Assembly: GCF_014205055.1 (NCBI RefSeq)
Contig: NZ_JACHMS010000001.1
Coordinates: 3,968,001 to 4,032,000, forward strand
DNA length: 64,000 nucleotides
Reading direction: 5' to 3'
Source: Streptomyces luteogriseus
GTDB taxonomy: Bacteria > Actinomycetota > Actinomycetes > Streptomycetales > Streptomycetaceae
The notes beneath the pieces are model-generated. The model saw only the letters and a program-made list of their open reading frames with translations. It had not been told where the DNA came from and did not search any database. The translations under genes and the position numbers were made by a program. The stretch's first letter is position 1, and every line of letters starts with the position of its first letter. Positions 35,094 to 47,600 of this stretch are shown here, one piece after another.

Positions 35094-35571
35094 GCCTGTT
35101 GGACACGCTTACCCCTGTGAGGGTTGTACGTGCCGGGCATCACTTTCACGCCGACCGTCGCCGTCGACGGTCTACCCGCGTCAGGCAGCACAACCGATGG
35201 TGCATCAAATGCCCTCATGCGTCCCGCTCTTCCCCTATGTCCAAATGTGAACGGACGTCCCCACGCCCGGTTCCAGGCGTCCCCACGCCTGATGAAGCGC
35301 TCCCACGGCCGAAGGGCGACCGCAAAGACGCTCCCCGCCCTCCGCACGGTTGCGGAGGACGGGGAGGTAAATCCTCTGATGCCGAAGCGCCATGAACAAG
35401 TGGTCCGGACCATCGACCGGCTCACATGTCGTCCACAGATCCTACAAACCGCCTCTGACATCGGCCGTGGATTTCCGCGCCGCGAAACTTCACGAAACCC
35501 GGGCGACCACCCGGTCGGGAAGACTCCTACGCGTCAGGACGGGCCGGCCGCGTCAGAACAGCCCGGCCGCG
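35094..35571. other. Intergenic region between sigma gene and asd
   Basis: 478 bp, no convincing ORF. It contains the sigma-gene promoter at the left and the probable ask-asd terminator at 35331-35366. The remainder shows nothing recognisable. Confidence 0.6.
35331..35366 (-). terminator. Probable terminator of ask-asd
   Basis: A 16-bp stem with one mismatch and a 4-nt loop (CTCCCCGCCCTCCGCA side at 35331), about 205 bp beyond the asd stop on the minus strand. Confidence 0.65.
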
Positions 35572-36656
35572 TCAGGACAGCTCGGCCGCGACCACCTCGG
35601 CGATCTGCGCGGTGTTGAGCGCGGAACCCTTGCGCAGGTTGTCCCCGCACACGAACAGTTCGAGCGCCGTGGGGTCGTCCAGCGCCCGCCGGACGCGCCC
35701 GACCCAAGTCGGGTCGGTGCCGACGACGTCGGCGGGGGTCGGGAACTCCCCCGCGGCCGGGTTGTCGAACAGCACGACCCCGGGCGCCGTGGCGAGGATC
35801 TCGCGGGCCTTGTCGACGGTGACCTCGCCCTCGAAGCGGGCGTGCACGGTCAGGGAGTGGGTGGTGATGACCGGCACCCGGACACAGGTGACGGCCACGG
35901 GGAGGTTCGGCAGGCCGAGGATCTTGCGGGACTCGTCCCGCACCTTCAGCTCCTCCGAGGACCAGCCGTCCTCCTGCGCCGTGCCGGCCCACGGCACGAC
36001 GTTCAGCGCGACCGGCTCCGGGAACGGCCCGGTGTGGTCCCCGACGGCCCGGCGTACGTCGCCGGGGTGGATGCCCAGTTCCGTGCCGGAGACCAGGGAC
36101 AGCTGCCGGCGCAGGGTCGCCACACCGGCGCGCCCGGCGCCGCTGACGGCCTGGTACGAGGAGGCGACCAGCTCGCGCAGCCCGAACTCGGCGTGCAGCG
36201 CGCCCAGGGCCACGATCATGGTGAGCGTCGTGCAGCTGGGGTTGGCGATGATCCCGCGCGGGCGCATCCGCACGGCGTGCGGGTTGACCTCGGGCACGAC
36301 GAGCGGCACGTCCGGGTCCATCCGGAACGTGCCGGAGTTGTCGACCACCACCGCGCCCTTGGCGGCGGCGAGCGGCGCCCATCGCTCGGCGACCTCGTCG
36401 GGGACGTCGAACATGGCGACGTCGACCCCGTCGAAGACCTCCTCGCTGAGGGCCACGACCTCGGTCTCCTCGCCGCGCACGGTCAGTTTGCGGCCGGCCG
36501 AGCGCGGGGAGGCGATGAGCCGGATCTCGCCCCAGACGTCGGCCCGCTGGGACAGGATCCGGAGCATGACCGTGCCGACGGCACCGGTCGCCCCCACCAC
36601 GGCAAGCGTCGGACGCCCGGACCGTACGGTCCGGGCGTCCTGTCGGAGATCGGCCA

Positions 36657-36657
<1 letters not shown>
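35572..36657 (-). CDS. asd: Aspartate-semialdehyde dehydrogenase
   Basis: 361 aa; converts aspartyl phosphate to aspartate semialdehyde with NADPH in the lysine/threonine/methionine/DAP pathway. Rossmann motif [10 protein letters not shown] near residue 20, catalytic Cys142 in NPSCTT. Its ATG overlaps the ask stop by one base (TGATG). An ~15-residue leader precedes the Rossmann strand. Confidence 0.95.
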
Positions 36658-37934
<1,277 letters not shown>

Positions 37935-38156
37935 GTGCGCTCCTCGCTCAATCCGTCTCTATCCGCTCATACGCATTCGTACCGCGGTCGGCTCAGTCTA
38001 ACGAGCGTCCGAAAAACCCCTCCGCGATATCGCATGGTGAGATCTCGGTCCGCCCGTCCAGAGTCGCTCATGCCCATCTGGGCACCGGCCACTCGGGAAA
38101 GTGCCCGGCGTCACAATCGCACGAGCCGCGGTCCCGGTCACCCAACTTTCAAGCAC

Positions 38157-38162
38157 TAGGGT
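38157..38162 (+). promoter_or_regulatory. -10 element, leaderless type, for the two-component operon
   Basis: TAGGGT ends 6 nt before the GTG at 38169. Confidence 0.5.
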
Positions 38163-38168
38163 TCGCCT

Positions 38169-38978
38169 GTGCGCGTACTCCTGGTGGAAGACGATGAACC
38201 GGTCGCCGAGTCCCTGCGCCGTGGCCTCAGGCGCTACGGCTTCGAGGTCGAGTGGGTCACCACGGGCGGGGCGGCCCTGAAGCACGAGGGTCCCTACGAG
38301 GTGGTCCTGCTGGACCTCGGCCTGCCCGACACCGACGGGCTGGACGTCTGCAAGGCGCTGCGCGAGCGGGGCGACGTACCGATCATCGTGATCAGCGCCC
38401 GCAGCGACGAGACGGACCGGGTGGTCGGGCTGGAGCTCGGCGCGGACGACTACGTCTCCAAGCCGTTCGGCGTCCGGGAGGTCATCGCGCGGATAAGGGC
38501 GGTCATGCGCCGCACGCGGCCCCGCACCCCCGCGGGGACACCCGACGCCGGCCCCGACCGCTACGGCACCCGCCTGACGATCGACCGCAAGGCGGCCCGG
38601 GTGCGCCTGGCCGGCGAGGAGGTCGCCCTCGCGCCCAAGGAGTACGACCTGCTGGCCTTCCTCACCGAGGAGCCCGGGGCGCTGATGTCGCGCGAGCAGA
38701 TCATGGAAGCGGTCTGGGACGCGAACTGGTTCGGGCCGACGAAGACGCTCGACGTGCACGTGGCGGCACTGCGGCGCAAGCTCTCGGGGGCGATCACGAT
38801 CGAGGCGGTGCGCGGGGTCGGCTTCCGGCTGGAGATCACCAGGGACGCCGACACCGAAGCCGGCACGGACGTGAGCGGCGGCAGCAAGAGCGGCGGCGCG
38901 GGCGAAAGCAGCAGCAGCGGGGACGGCGGCAGCGGCAGCGGGGACAGCAGCGCGGGCGGGAGCGGCGGCGCCTCATGA
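38169..38978 (+). CDS. OmpR-family response regulator
   Basis: 269 aa. Receiver with acidic pair EDD (7-9), phosphoacceptor Asp49 in LLDLGLPD and Lys in SKPFG; winged-helix DNA-binding domain to about residue 228. The remaining ~40 residues are an almost pure Ser/Gly tail, unusual for this family. Stop overlaps the kinase start (ATGA). Output genes unknown. Confidence 0.92.
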   Translation: MRVLLVEDDEPVAESLRRGLRRYGFEVEWVTTGGAALKHEGPYEVVLLDLGLPDTDGLDVCKALRERGDVPIIVISARSDETDRVVGLELGADDYVSKPFGVREVIARIRAVMRRTRPRTPAGTPDAGPDRYGTRLTIDRKAARVRLAGEEVALAPKEYDLLAFLTEEPGALMSREQIMEAVWDANWFGPTKTLDVHVAALRRKLSGAITIEAVRGVGFRLEITRDADTEAGTDVSGGSKSGGAGESSSSGDGGSGSGDSSAGGSGGAS

Positions 38979-40333
38979 TCCGCCAGCTCGTCCGCAGCTA
39001 CGTCCTGCTCGTCGCCGTCGCCATCGCGCTGTTCACCGTGCCGGTGGCGTTCACGCTCACGGACCAGCTGCGGGGCGACACCCGGTCGGCCGTCCTGCGC
39101 GAGGCCGACGCCATGGCCCTGCTGCTGGGCAACGGCCGGGCCGCCTCCTGCCAGGCCCTGGAGGAGATGGCCAAGGCCTACGACGACGAGATCCAGGTGA
39201 CCCGTACCGCGAGCTGCCCGGCGGACCTGCCCCGCCCGGCCGCGGACGCGGCACTGAGCCGGGCCCTGGAGGAGGGCAGGGCCACGACCGACTGGGGCTC
39301 CTCCTTCATCTGGGGGCCCGAGCTGGTGATCACGGTGCCCGCCCGCGCGGCCGGCACGGACCGGATCGTCGGCGCCGTACGCGTCGTGTACTCGACCGAC
39401 GAGATGACCGGCCGGCTGTGGCAGATCTGGGGCTTCCGGGCGGTCCTCGCCGTGCTCGTCCTCGGGGTGGCCGCCCTGCTCGGCGTCGGGGTGGCCCGGC
39501 GTCTGACCAGGCCGCTGCGCCAGCTCAACGACATGGCCAGCAAGTTCAGCGACGGCGATCTGACCGCCCGCTCCCCCGTGACGGGCCCGCCCGAGACCCA
39601 GACCCTGGCGCGCACGCTCAACCAGGGCGCCGAACGCCTGGACACCCTCATCGCGGCCCAGCGCATCTTCGTCGCGGACGCCTCCCACCAACTGCGCACC
39701 CCGCTCACGGCGTTGCGGCTGTCCCTGGACAACATCGCCGACGGGACGGACGACGAGTTCGTACGGGAGGACGTGGAGCAGGCGACGGCGGAGGTCGTCC
39801 GGATGAGCCGGCTGGTCAGCGGGCTGCTGGTGCTGGCCCGGGCCGAGGCGAAGGTGACGGCGGCCGAGCCGCTCCCGCTGATGGACATCGTGCGGGAACG
39901 GCTCGCCGTGTGGAGACCGGCCGCCGACGAGCGCGGAGTCACCGTCGCGCTCAGGGGGAGTATCGACGGCCGGCCGTCTGTGCTGGCCGGCCCCGGTCAT
40001 CTGGACCAGATGCTGGACAACGTGCTCTCCAACGCCCTGGAGGTCTCGCCCGACGGCGGGACGATCACCGTGCGGGTGGAGCCCCGGGGCGATGTGGTGG
40101 GGGTGTCGGTCCTGGACGAGGGGCCCGGTATGTCGGACGCCGAGAAGTCCCGCGCCTTCGACCGCTTCTGGCGCGGCCAGGGCCTGACCGGCAAGTCCGG
40201 CTCCGGCCTCGGTCTCGCCGTCGTCAGACAACTGGCGACGGACGACGGCGGGACCGTGGCGCTGACCGACGCGCCCGGTGGCGGCCTGTGCGTGACGATC
40301 ACGCTCCGGGCGTCCCACCGGGGCGGCGGCTGA
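38975..40333 (+). CDS. Membrane sensor histidine kinase
   Basis: 452 aa. Two membrane segments (about 7-28 and 152-172) flank a ~120-residue extracytoplasmic sensor with two cysteines (about 59 and 81). HAMP follows, then HisKA with His238 in DASHQLRTPLT, and HATPase with N box NVLSNALEV and G boxes DEGPGMS and GSGLGL. Partner of the preceding response regulator. Confidence 0.93.
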   Translation: MIRQLVRSYVLLVAVAIALFTVPVAFTLTDQLRGDTRSAVLREADAMALLLGNGRAASCQALEEMAKAYDDEIQVTRTASCPADLPRPAADAALSRALEEGRATTDWGSSFIWGPELVITVPARAAGTDRIVGAVRVVYSTDEMTGRLWQIWGFRAVLAVLVLGVAALLGVGVARRLTRPLRQLNDMASKFSDGDLTARSPVTGPPETQTLARTLNQGAERLDTLIAAQRIFVADASHQLRTPLTALRLSLDNIADGTDDEFVREDVEQATAEVVRMSRLVSGLLVLARAEAKVTAAEPLPLMDIVRERLAVWRPAADERGVTVALRGSIDGRPSVLAGPGHLDQMLDNVLSNALEVSPDGGTITVRVEPRGDVVGVSVLDEGPGMSDAEKSRAFDRFWRGQGLTGKSGSGLGLAVVRQLATDDGGTVALTDAPGGGLCVTITLRASHRGGG

Positions 40334-40339
40334 CCGGGC

Positions 40340-40867
40340 TCAGCCCTGCGGCATCTTCGAGGAGTGGTGGTTCACGATCAGCCACCTGCCGTTCGGCTGC
40401 TTCTCGTAGGCGTAGGTGTAGCGTGCCTTGACGGTGCTCTTCTCGCCCGTGCCGTGGTCGGTGAGCGAGAACTCGTAGACACCGGTGTCGATGACGGTGT
40501 CGCGGTCGAGGACGTTGACGACGGACTCGACCTTGGTCCCGACCGGCTTGTTCTGCAGGAAGTGCTCGAAGTAGTCGACGATCCCGGCTCTGTCCGTGCG
40601 GACCTGGTTGGAGACGGTCGGCAGCAGGACCGCGTCCTTCGCGTACAGCTCGGCGACCTTCTTCGGGTCCCCGGTCCGCAGCGCGGCGTTCCAGCGGTCG
40701 AACAGCCCGAGCACCTGCGCCTTGGTCACCGGCCTGGTCTGCTTCTCGCCCTGGCCGCGGGAGTCGGCTCCGGCGGCCCCGGTGCCGACGGCGAGGGTGC
40801 CGGCGGCCAGGACTGCGGTGGCGGCGACGGCGACGGCTATGCGCCGGCGGGCGGGGCGACGGTTCAT
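40340..40867 (-). CDS. Secreted SnoaL/SgcJ-EcaC-type NTF2-fold protein
   Basis: 175 aa from the ATG at 40867 behind GGAG. An N-terminal signal peptide (RRPARRR then a hydrophobic stretch to ADS about residue 35) precedes an NTF2-like domain (VLGLFDRWNAALRTGDPKKVAELYAKDAVLLPT) as in SgcJ/EcaC-type proteins. No catalytic residues can be assigned. It converges with the kinase gene across 6 bp. Confidence 0.82.
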   Translation of the reverse strand: MNRRPARRRIAVAVAATAVLAAGTLAVGTGAAGADSRGQGEKQTRPVTKAQVLGLFDRWNAALRTGDPKKVAELYAKDAVLLPTVSNQVRTDRAGIVDYFEHFLQNKPVGTKVESVVNVLDRDTVIDTGVYEFSLTDHGTGEKSTVKARYTYAYEKQPNGRWLIVNHHSSKMPQG

Positions 40868-41027
40868 GACATCTCCAGTGGGATCGAAGGGAGTTGGCTT
40901 GCCTCCGCGTTCTCTGCGGTGGAAGTGACTCCAGCCTCGCGTTTCACCGGTTAGGGGCCGTGCAGGCCGCGTACAGCGCACATACAAGGAGCCTCCAAAT
41001 CACGCGGCGTGACAGAGGGCCGGGCGC

Positions 41028-41033
41028 TACCGT
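41028..41033 (+). promoter_or_regulatory. -10 element, leaderless type, for the PhzF gene
   Basis: TACCGT ends 6 nt before the ATG at 41040. Confidence 0.5.
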
Positions 41034-41039
41034 CCAGGC

Positions 41040-41876
41040 ATGGAGATACTTCGCTACGTGGCGTTCAGTACGGATCCCGAGGGCGGCAACCCCGCCGGGG
41101 TGGCGCTCGACGCGAGCGGCGCCGACGACAAGGTGATGCTGGCGGCGGCGGCCGAAGTCGGCTATTCGGAGACGGCGTTCGTGGTGGACTCCGGCGACGG
41201 CCCGCTGGACGTCCGGTACTTCAGCCCGCTCGCCGAGGTGCCGTTCTGCGGCCACGCGACGATCGCCACGGCCGTGGCCCACGCGGAGCGGCACGGCCCC
41301 GGCCGGCTGCACCTGCGCACCCAGGCCGGACCGGTCACCGTCACCACGGACCGGGCGGCGGACGGCTCCCTCGTGGCGACCCTGGTGAGCGTCGCACCGC
41401 GCACGGTCCCGCTCGAAGAGGCCGATCTCGCCGAACTGCTGGCGATCCTCGGCTGGTCCGCCGAGGACCTGGACCCGGCGCTGCCGCCCCGGGTGGCCTT
41501 CGCCGGGGCCTGGCACCCGGTCATCGCCACCGCGAGCCGGGACCGGCTGGCGGACCTGGACTACGACATGGCCGCGCTCGCCGCCCTGATGGCCCGCCGG
41601 GACTGGACCACGATCGACCTGGTCCTCCGCGAGTCACCCACCGTCTTCCACGCCCGCAACCCGTTCCCGCCCGGCGGCGTGGTCGAGGACCCGGCGACGG
41701 GAGCGGCGGCGGCCGCGTTCGGCGGCTACCTGAGGGAACTCGAACTCGTGCCGACCCCGGCGACGCTGACGATCCATCAGGGCGTGGACATGGGGCGGCC
41801 GAGCACGATCACCGTGACGGTGCCGACGGACCCGCACAGCGGAATCGGCGTCACCGGCACGGCCGTTCGGATCTGA
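41040..41876 (+). CDS. PhzF family isomerase
   Basis: 278 aa, diaminopimelate-epimerase-like fold. The catalytic Glu44 is in YSETAF, and FCGHAT and DPATGAAAAAFGGYL are the family signatures of the two half domains. Phenazine genes are absent, so the reaction is probably an unrelated isomerisation. It converges on DUF5063 with a 4-bp gap. Confidence 0.93.
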   Translation: MEILRYVAFSTDPEGGNPAGVALDASGADDKVMLAAAAEVGYSETAFVVDSGDGPLDVRYFSPLAEVPFCGHATIATAVAHAERHGPGRLHLRTQAGPVTVTTDRAADGSLVATLVSVAPRTVPLEEADLAELLAILGWSAEDLDPALPPRVAFAGAWHPVIATASRDRLADLDYDMAALAALMARRDWTTIDLVLRESPTVFHARNPFPPGGVVEDPATGAAAAAFGGYLRELELVPTPATLTIHQGVDMGRPSTITVTVPTDPHSGIGVTGTAVRI

Positions 41877-41880
41877 CCCG

Positions 41881-42540
41881 CTACTTCGCCGGGCGCAGAC
41901 CCAGGGGCCCGGCGATCTCCTCCGCCATCACCCGGCCCGCCTCGATCTCCAGGGTGTCGTCGCCCATGCCCTGGTCCGTGTCCAGGCCGTCGAGTTCGGC
42001 GAGGGGCTGGTTGAGGCGGACGTGGGCGAGGACCGACTGCAGGGCCCGGAGGGTGGCCGACGCCGTGGAGCCCCAGTTGGAGAAGTAGGAGAACTGCCAC
42101 CACCACAGGGCCTCGCTGGTGCGGCCCGCGCGGTAGTGGGACATGCCGTGGCGCAGGTCGGCCATGACGCCGGCCAGGTCGTCGGAGATCCGGGCCGGCA
42201 CGGGCGCCTTGCGGGGCTCGTAGGGGTCGAAGACCTCGGAGTAGACGTCGATCGGGTCCAGCAGGCGGGCCAGGTTCTCGCGGAGCGCGTCGGCGTCCGG
42301 CTCGGGGCCCGAGTCGGGTTCGTAGCGCTCGTCGGGCACGATGTCCTCGTGCGCGCCGAGCCGGCCGCCGGCCAGGAGGAGTTGGGAGACCTCCAGGAGG
42401 AGGAAGGGCACGGCCGATTCCGGCTCGTCGCCCTTCGCGACCTCCGTGACGGCGACCAGGAAGCTCTCGATCTGGTCCGCGATCTGGACCGCGAAATCGT
42501 CCGGGCTCTGGTCGGTCGCGTGCAGCGTGGCGTCAGACAT
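41881..42540 (-). CDS. DUF5063 domain protein
   Basis: 219 aa, acidic helical protein with [12 protein letters not shown], typical of DUF5063; function unknown. Its ATG at 42540 lies inside the last codons of recR (8-nt overlap), with GGGGAG in recR acting as ribosome binding site, so it is the third gene of a ybaB-recR operon in Streptomyces. Confidence 0.85.
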   Translation of the reverse strand: MSDATLHATDQSPDDFAVQIADQIESFLVAVTEVAKGDEPESAVPFLLLEVSQLLLAGGRLGAHEDIVPDERYEPDSGPEPDADALRENLARLLDPIDVYSEVFDPYEPRKAPVPARISDDLAGVMADLRHGMSHYRAGRTSEALWWWQFSYFSNWGSTASATLRALQSVLAHVRLNQPLAELDGLDTDQGMGDDTLEIEAGRVMAEEIAGPLGLRPAK

Positions 42541-43132
42541 CTAGGAGTCGTCTCCCCTCGAAGGCGCGGCCGAGGGTGACCTCGTCCGCGTATTCCAGGT
42601 CCCCACCCACCGGGAGGCCGCTGGCCAGGCGGGTGACCTTCAGGCCCATGGGCTTGATCATGCGGGCGAGGTACGTCGCCGTCGCCTCGCCTTCCAGGTT
42701 CGGGTCCGTGGCGAGGATGAGCTCGGTTACCGTGCCGTCGGCGAGCCGGGCCAGGAGCTCCCTGATGCGCAGGTCGTCGGGGCCCACCCCGTCGATCGGG
42801 CTGATCGCGCCGCCCAGTACGTGGTAGCGGCCCCGGAACTCACGGGTGCGCTCGATCGCCACGACGTCCTTCGGCTCCTCGACCACGCAGATGACGGCCG
42901 GGTCGCGGCGGGTGTCGCGGCAGATGTTGCACAGCTCCTCCTGCGCGACGTTGCCGCAGGTCGCGCAGAAGCGGACCTTCGCCTTGACCTCCATCAGGGC
43001 CTGCGCGAGACGCCGTACGTCCGTCGGCTCGGCCTGCAGGATGTGGAAGGCGATCCGCTGGGCGCTCTTCGGACCGACGCCGGGCAGCCGTCCCAGCTCG
43101 TCGATCAGGTCCTGGACCACGCCTTCGTACAA
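42533..43132 (-). CDS. recR: Recombination mediator RecR
   Basis: 199 aa, TTG start. Helix-hairpin-helix [14 protein letters not shown]4 zinc finger (CATCG...CNIC) and Toprim domain with CVVEEPKD and [14 protein letters not shown]. Loads RecA onto SSB-coated gaps together with RecO/RecF. Confidence 0.96.
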   Translation of the reverse strand: MYEGVVQDLIDELGRLPGVGPKSAQRIAFHILQAEPTDVRRLAQALMEVKAKVRFCATCGNVAQEELCNICRDTRRDPAVICVVEEPKDVVAIERTREFRGRYHVLGGAISPIDGVGPDDLRIRELLARLADGTVTELILATDPNLEGEATATYLARMIKPMGLKVTRLASGLPVGGDLEYADEVTLGRAFEGRRLLDV

Positions 43133-43226
43133 CGGACTGCCCTTCCTGGGTCTTCGGGGTCGGTACGCACCGTCCCGTACGTACCGTAGTTGTCTGCCGC
43201 CCCTCCTTGGAAGGCGGTGCGCCGGG

Positions 43227-43568
43227 TCAGAACGGCAGGCCGGGAATGCCTCCGCCGCCCAGTCCCTGCGCGAGCGGGCCCAGCTTCTGCTGCTGGAGCG
43301 TCTGCGCGTTCTCGTTGGCCGCCTGCACGGCCGCCACGACCAGATCGGCGAGGGTCTCGGTGTCCTCGGGGTCCACCGCCTTCGGGTCGATCTTCAGGGC
43401 GCGCAGCTCTCCGGCGCCGGTGACGGTGGCCGTCACCAGGCCGCCACCCGCCTGGCCGTCGACCTCCGTCTGCGCCAGTTCCTCCTGTGCCTGTGCCAGG
43501 TCCTGTTGCATCTTCTGGGCCTGCTGGAGCAGCTGCTGCATATTGGGCTGGCCACCACCGGGGATCAC
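43227..43568 (-). CDS. ybaB: Nucleoid-associated protein, YbaB/EbfC family
   Basis: 113 aa; helical Gln-rich N-terminus ([18 protein letters not shown]) and central beta strand [18 protein letters not shown] are diagnostic. Binds DNA as a dimer. Always precedes recR in this group; the 94-bp gap to recR is short enough for co-transcription. Confidence 0.95.
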   Translation of the reverse strand: MIPGGGQPNMQQLLQQAQKMQQDLAQAQEELAQTEVDGQAGGGLVTATVTGAGELRALKIDPKAVDPEDTETLADLVVAAVQAANENAQTLQQQKLGPLAQGLGGGGIPGLPF

Positions 43569-43844
43569 GATCAGCTCCTTGCTCGGTACGGGTTTTCCCG
43601 TTCGGCACGAGCCTACGTGGTCGGGGCTGCCGTCGCTCCAGCACTCTTTCGAGTGAGTCCCCCTCGCGCCCTATACCCGATCAAGGAATACTTCCGGGCG
43701 GAAAAGAGGCGAAAGCTACGTCTTCGCCACCCATTGGGAGGTAGGAAGGGTCCGGCGCGGGCAGGGTGCGGACTTTCGTCCATCGCGCAGCGTGATCGGT
43801 GGGTGAACCGTACGTGGTCATTCGTGGTCAGTGAGGAGTGCCGG

Positions 43845-44606
43845 GTGGGTCAGCCGGAGATGCAGCCCGAGGGGCCGCCTCAGGACGGGCGGGGCGAGCA
43901 GGCGGCGGCCGGGCTGCGGCCGGGCGATCTGACCGGGCGGGTCTTTCCGCTCGGGGACTGGGGTGAGCCGGCGCTTCGGCTGGACGAGCTGTACCGGTGG
44001 GTGGAGCACGGGGCGCTGCGGACGGCGGCCTGGTACCTCGCGGACCGGGTGTGGAAGCGGCGGTGCGCGCGGGTGCTGCGCTGCGGGGCCGCGGTGGGGG
44101 CGATCACCGGGGTCGCGCTGCCCCTGCTGGATCTGACCGGGGTGGCGGGCGGGATCGCGCCCTGGGGGTGCCTGGCGCTGCTGGTGGGGGCGGCGTGCGT
44201 GGCCGTCGACCGGTACTTCGGGGTGACGTCCGGGTGGATGCGGGACGTGGCCACCGCGCAGGCCGTGCAGCGGCGCTTGCAGACGCTCCAGTTCGACTGG
44301 GCGGCGGAGAGCGTGCGGGAGGTGCTGGGTCCTGCGGAGGGCACGGCCGGCGAGGCCGCGGAGCGGTGCCTCGGGGTGCTGCGGAGGTTCTCCGAGGACC
44401 TGACGGAGCTGGTCCGGGTGGAGACGGCGGACTGGATGGGGGAGTTCCGGGCGGGGGGCGCCGCGCCGGCGGGGCTGCAGGCGGTGGTGTTCCCGGGACC
44501 GGGGCGCGGGGCCGAGGTGGGGGTGAACGGGCGGTTCACGGTGCCGCCACCGCATGGGACGGCCCGGCCGAACATGCCCCGGCAACGGCCGCCGGAGCCG
44601 CGGTGA
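43845..44606 (+). CDS. SLATT-type 2TM protein
   Basis: 253 aa from the GTG at 43845, where GAGGAG lies 6 nt upstream. An N-terminal helical segment (LRLDELYRWVEHGALRTAAWYL) leads into a pair of membrane helices (about 78-98 and 104-121) and a C-terminal helical domain. This is the SLATT plan (SMODS- and SLOG-associating 2TM effector). Stand-alone SLATT genes beside ybaB-recR are common in Streptomyces, so a defence role is not implied by that position alone. It converges with the protease-STAND-kinase gene. Confidence 0.72.
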   Translation: MGQPEMQPEGPPQDGRGEQAAAGLRPGDLTGRVFPLGDWGEPALRLDELYRWVEHGALRTAAWYLADRVWKRRCARVLRCGAAVGAITGVALPLLDLTGVAGGIAPWGCLALLVGAACVAVDRYFGVTSGWMRDVATAQAVQRRLQTLQFDWAAESVREVLGPAEGTAGEAAERCLGVLRRFSEDLTELVRVETADWMGEFRAGGAAPAGLQAVVFPGPGRGAEVGVNGRFTVPPPHGTARPNMPRQRPPEPR

Positions 44607-44618
44607 GGCGGTCGGGCG

Positions 44619-47600
44619 TCAGAGCTGCCCGGGCGCACGTCCCGCCGACTCGGCCGTTGAAAGCCAGTCCTTCACGGTGGCGAGCAAGGATGTCAGCTCG
44701 ACCGGCTTGGTCAGGTAGGCGGAGGCGCCTGCCGCCTGGGATCTGCCCCGGTCCTCCACCTTCGCACGGGCCGAGAGCATGATGATGGGCAGGTCCGACC
44801 GTTCCGGCATGGCACGTATGGCGGCGGTCGCCTGATAGCCGTCCATCCCCGGCATCATGATGTCCATCAGCACCACCCTGACATCGCGGTGATCCCTCAG
44901 GACCTCGATGCCCGCGCGGCCGTTCTCCGCGTGGAGGACGGACAGGCCGTGCCGCCCCAGGATCTCGGTGAGCGCGAACGCGTTGCGCTCGTCGTCGTCC
45001 ACGATGAGCAGTTTCTCGCCGTGGAACCGGACCTCGGCCGGTGGCTGAGGTGTCTCGGGCTCCGGCGGGGGCGGGCTCTGAGGAGCGGGTTCCGCGGTCT
45101 CCAGGGGCAGGTACAGGGTGAACGCCGAGCCCAGTCCCGGCTCGCTCTCCACGACGATCTCGCCGCCGAGCAACTGCGCGATCTCCCGCGAGATGGCCAG
45201 GCCGAGACCCGTACCGCCGTACTTGCGGCTGGGGGTGCCGTCGACCTGTCTGAACGGCTCGAAGATCACATCCAGTTTGCTCGCCGGGATCCCGACCCCC
45301 GTGTCGATGACGCGGAACTCGATGACAGGCGCGTCCACGGCGCGCAGGGAACCGGCGTCCAGGAGGCGTTCGAGTACCGCCGTCGGCACGTTCTGCGCGG
45401 GGCGGATGACCAGGCGGACGGACCCGGTGTCGGTGAACTTGACGGCGTTGGAGAGGAGATTGCGCAGGATCTGCAGGAGCCGCTGCTCATCGGTGACGAG
45501 CGTCGCGGGCAGCGAGGGTGAGCAGGTCACGGAGAAGTCGAGGTCCTTCTCCGCCGTCAGCGGCCGGAAGGTGGCCTCCGCGTAGTCGACGGTCTTGACC
45601 AGGGAGATGAGCGATGGGGAGACCTCCATCCGGCCCGATTCGACCCTCGACATTTCGAGAATGTCGTTGATCAGTTGCAGCAGGTCGCTGCCCGCCCCGT
45701 GGATGGTCTCGGCGAACTCGACCTGTTTGGGCGACAGACTGCTGTCGCGGTTGTCGGCCAGTATCCGGGCCAGAATGAGCAAGGAGTGCAGTGGCGTACG
45801 CAGCTCGTGCGACATGTTGGCCATGAACTCGTTCTTGTAGCGCATGCTGACAGCAAGTTGCTCCGCACGCTCTTCGAGAGCGATCCGGACCTGTTCGATC
45901 TCGTCGTTCCTGAGTTCCAGGTCCCGGTTCTGCCGGACCATCACCTCGGCCTGCGCCTCCAGTTCCTCCGTCCGCAGGCGCAGTTGCTCCGCCAGCCGCT
46001 GAGAGCGCAGGAGCAGCTCCTCGGTTCGCTGCTGCTGCTCCAGCACCACCTCACCGCTGTGCTCGACGAAGGCGGCGACCTCCGGCGGGATGTCGTCAGC
46101 GCGCTCATCCAGCCACCGCTGGGCCTCCGCGACGCGGGTGGCGGACAGCAGGTCGCCCTCGCGTGCCCGCTCCTCCACAAGGCTCAGCCACTGCTGGAAG
46201 GCCGCGTCCTCCTGCACCCAGCCGGACAGCCTGCCCCACTCCCGGATCAGGGCCTCGTGGGCGATCTCGGCTGTGTCGGGGCCGTTGGATCCCAGGACGA
46301 CGATGCGGTGCTCGGGTCCGGCGAGGAGCTGGGCCACACGCCAGTCGTCACCGAGATGGGAGCGATGGGCGGTGACCCGTACGGCGTTCGCGCTGCCGCC
46401 GCGCGAACGGACCATGGCCAGCAGAACACGGCGGATCCGGTGACCCTCCAGGCGTGTCTGCTCGCGCAGCCAGTGGTACACGTGCTCCGCGTGCTGGTTC
46501 AACGCTCCGGCCACCCCTCCGAGGCCGTGATAGCCGTCGAAGGTGATCTGCCGCTCGTGCTGGAGCGGCCACAGTTCGGTCAGCGTGAACTCCAGCAGCG
46601 GCAGACTCCCCGCGGCCCTGCTCGCCTCGGCCGCGATCAGCTCCGGCAGCCCCGGGCTGAAGGTGACGCCGGACAGCTGCGCGGGCTCGACGATGACCCT
46701 GGTCAGCGCCGACTCGTCCAGGGGCGAGATGTTCAGTTGCCGGTCCTGGATGCGGCCTCCGACATCGGGCAGTTCCAGCATGTCGGGCAGGAAGTCCGCG
46801 CGCAGCGTGCATACGACGCGCACGTTCGTGTCGGGGGTGGACTCCGCGGGCGGGAGGACGCGGTGCAGGAAGTGGAGCAGGTCGAACCCGGTCCGGTCGC
46901 CGAAGACCTCCTCGAACTGGTCACCCACGAGAAGGAGTCGCTGCCCGGTCAGCACCGCAATCCTGGATGCCACGGGCCACAGGCCCTCCTGCCGCAGTGA
47001 CTGGGCCCGGCGTTCCAGCTCCTCCAAGGAGTGCCGGGCCCCTGGCTGCTCGGCTTCCAGCAGGGCCCGGGCCACCGCCTCGAAGGGCGAGGTCCCCGGG
47101 CGGAAGGAGACCACCCGCCACCCGTCGCTCTCCAGCACGGGCCGCAGTCCGGCCGCCACGAGGGAGGACTTGCCCACCCCCGAGGGGCCTGTGACCAGGA
47201 CGAGGGGCTGCGCCTTCACCATGTTCTTCAGCCGCGCGATCTCCGCCTCGCGGCCCACGAACACACCGCTTCTGCCGTCCTCGGCCGTGAAGGTCTCCAG
47301 CCCCCGGTAGGGGCAGCTGGGCAGCAGAGTGCGGCCGAGCACGTCGGGCCAGGCGGCTGCCACCTCCGCCAGCGGAATGGCGTAGGCGTCCTGGGCGGCA
47401 CCGTCCTTGCCGGCGATCGCCAGCATCCCCAGGACGGTGTCACCCCAGCGGTCCGTGGCGACGACCGGGGCCCCGCTGTAACCGGGCTGGGCACGCAGGG
47501 CGGACTCGGTCCGCGCGTCCAGCTGAAGGAGCCCCGCGCCCACGGCACCCCGCAGCACGCAGGTGCTCCAGGCCCCGTTGGACTTGCGCGGTGGGGTGCC

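Noticed and set aside
35124-35618. ORF in the sigma-asd gap
   Set aside because: Mixed composition with no bias, overlaps a hairpin terminator, no homology recognised.
41040-41876. Part of a phenazine gene cluster
   Set aside because: Only PhzF is present; phzF-like isomerases are widespread and unrelated genes surround it.
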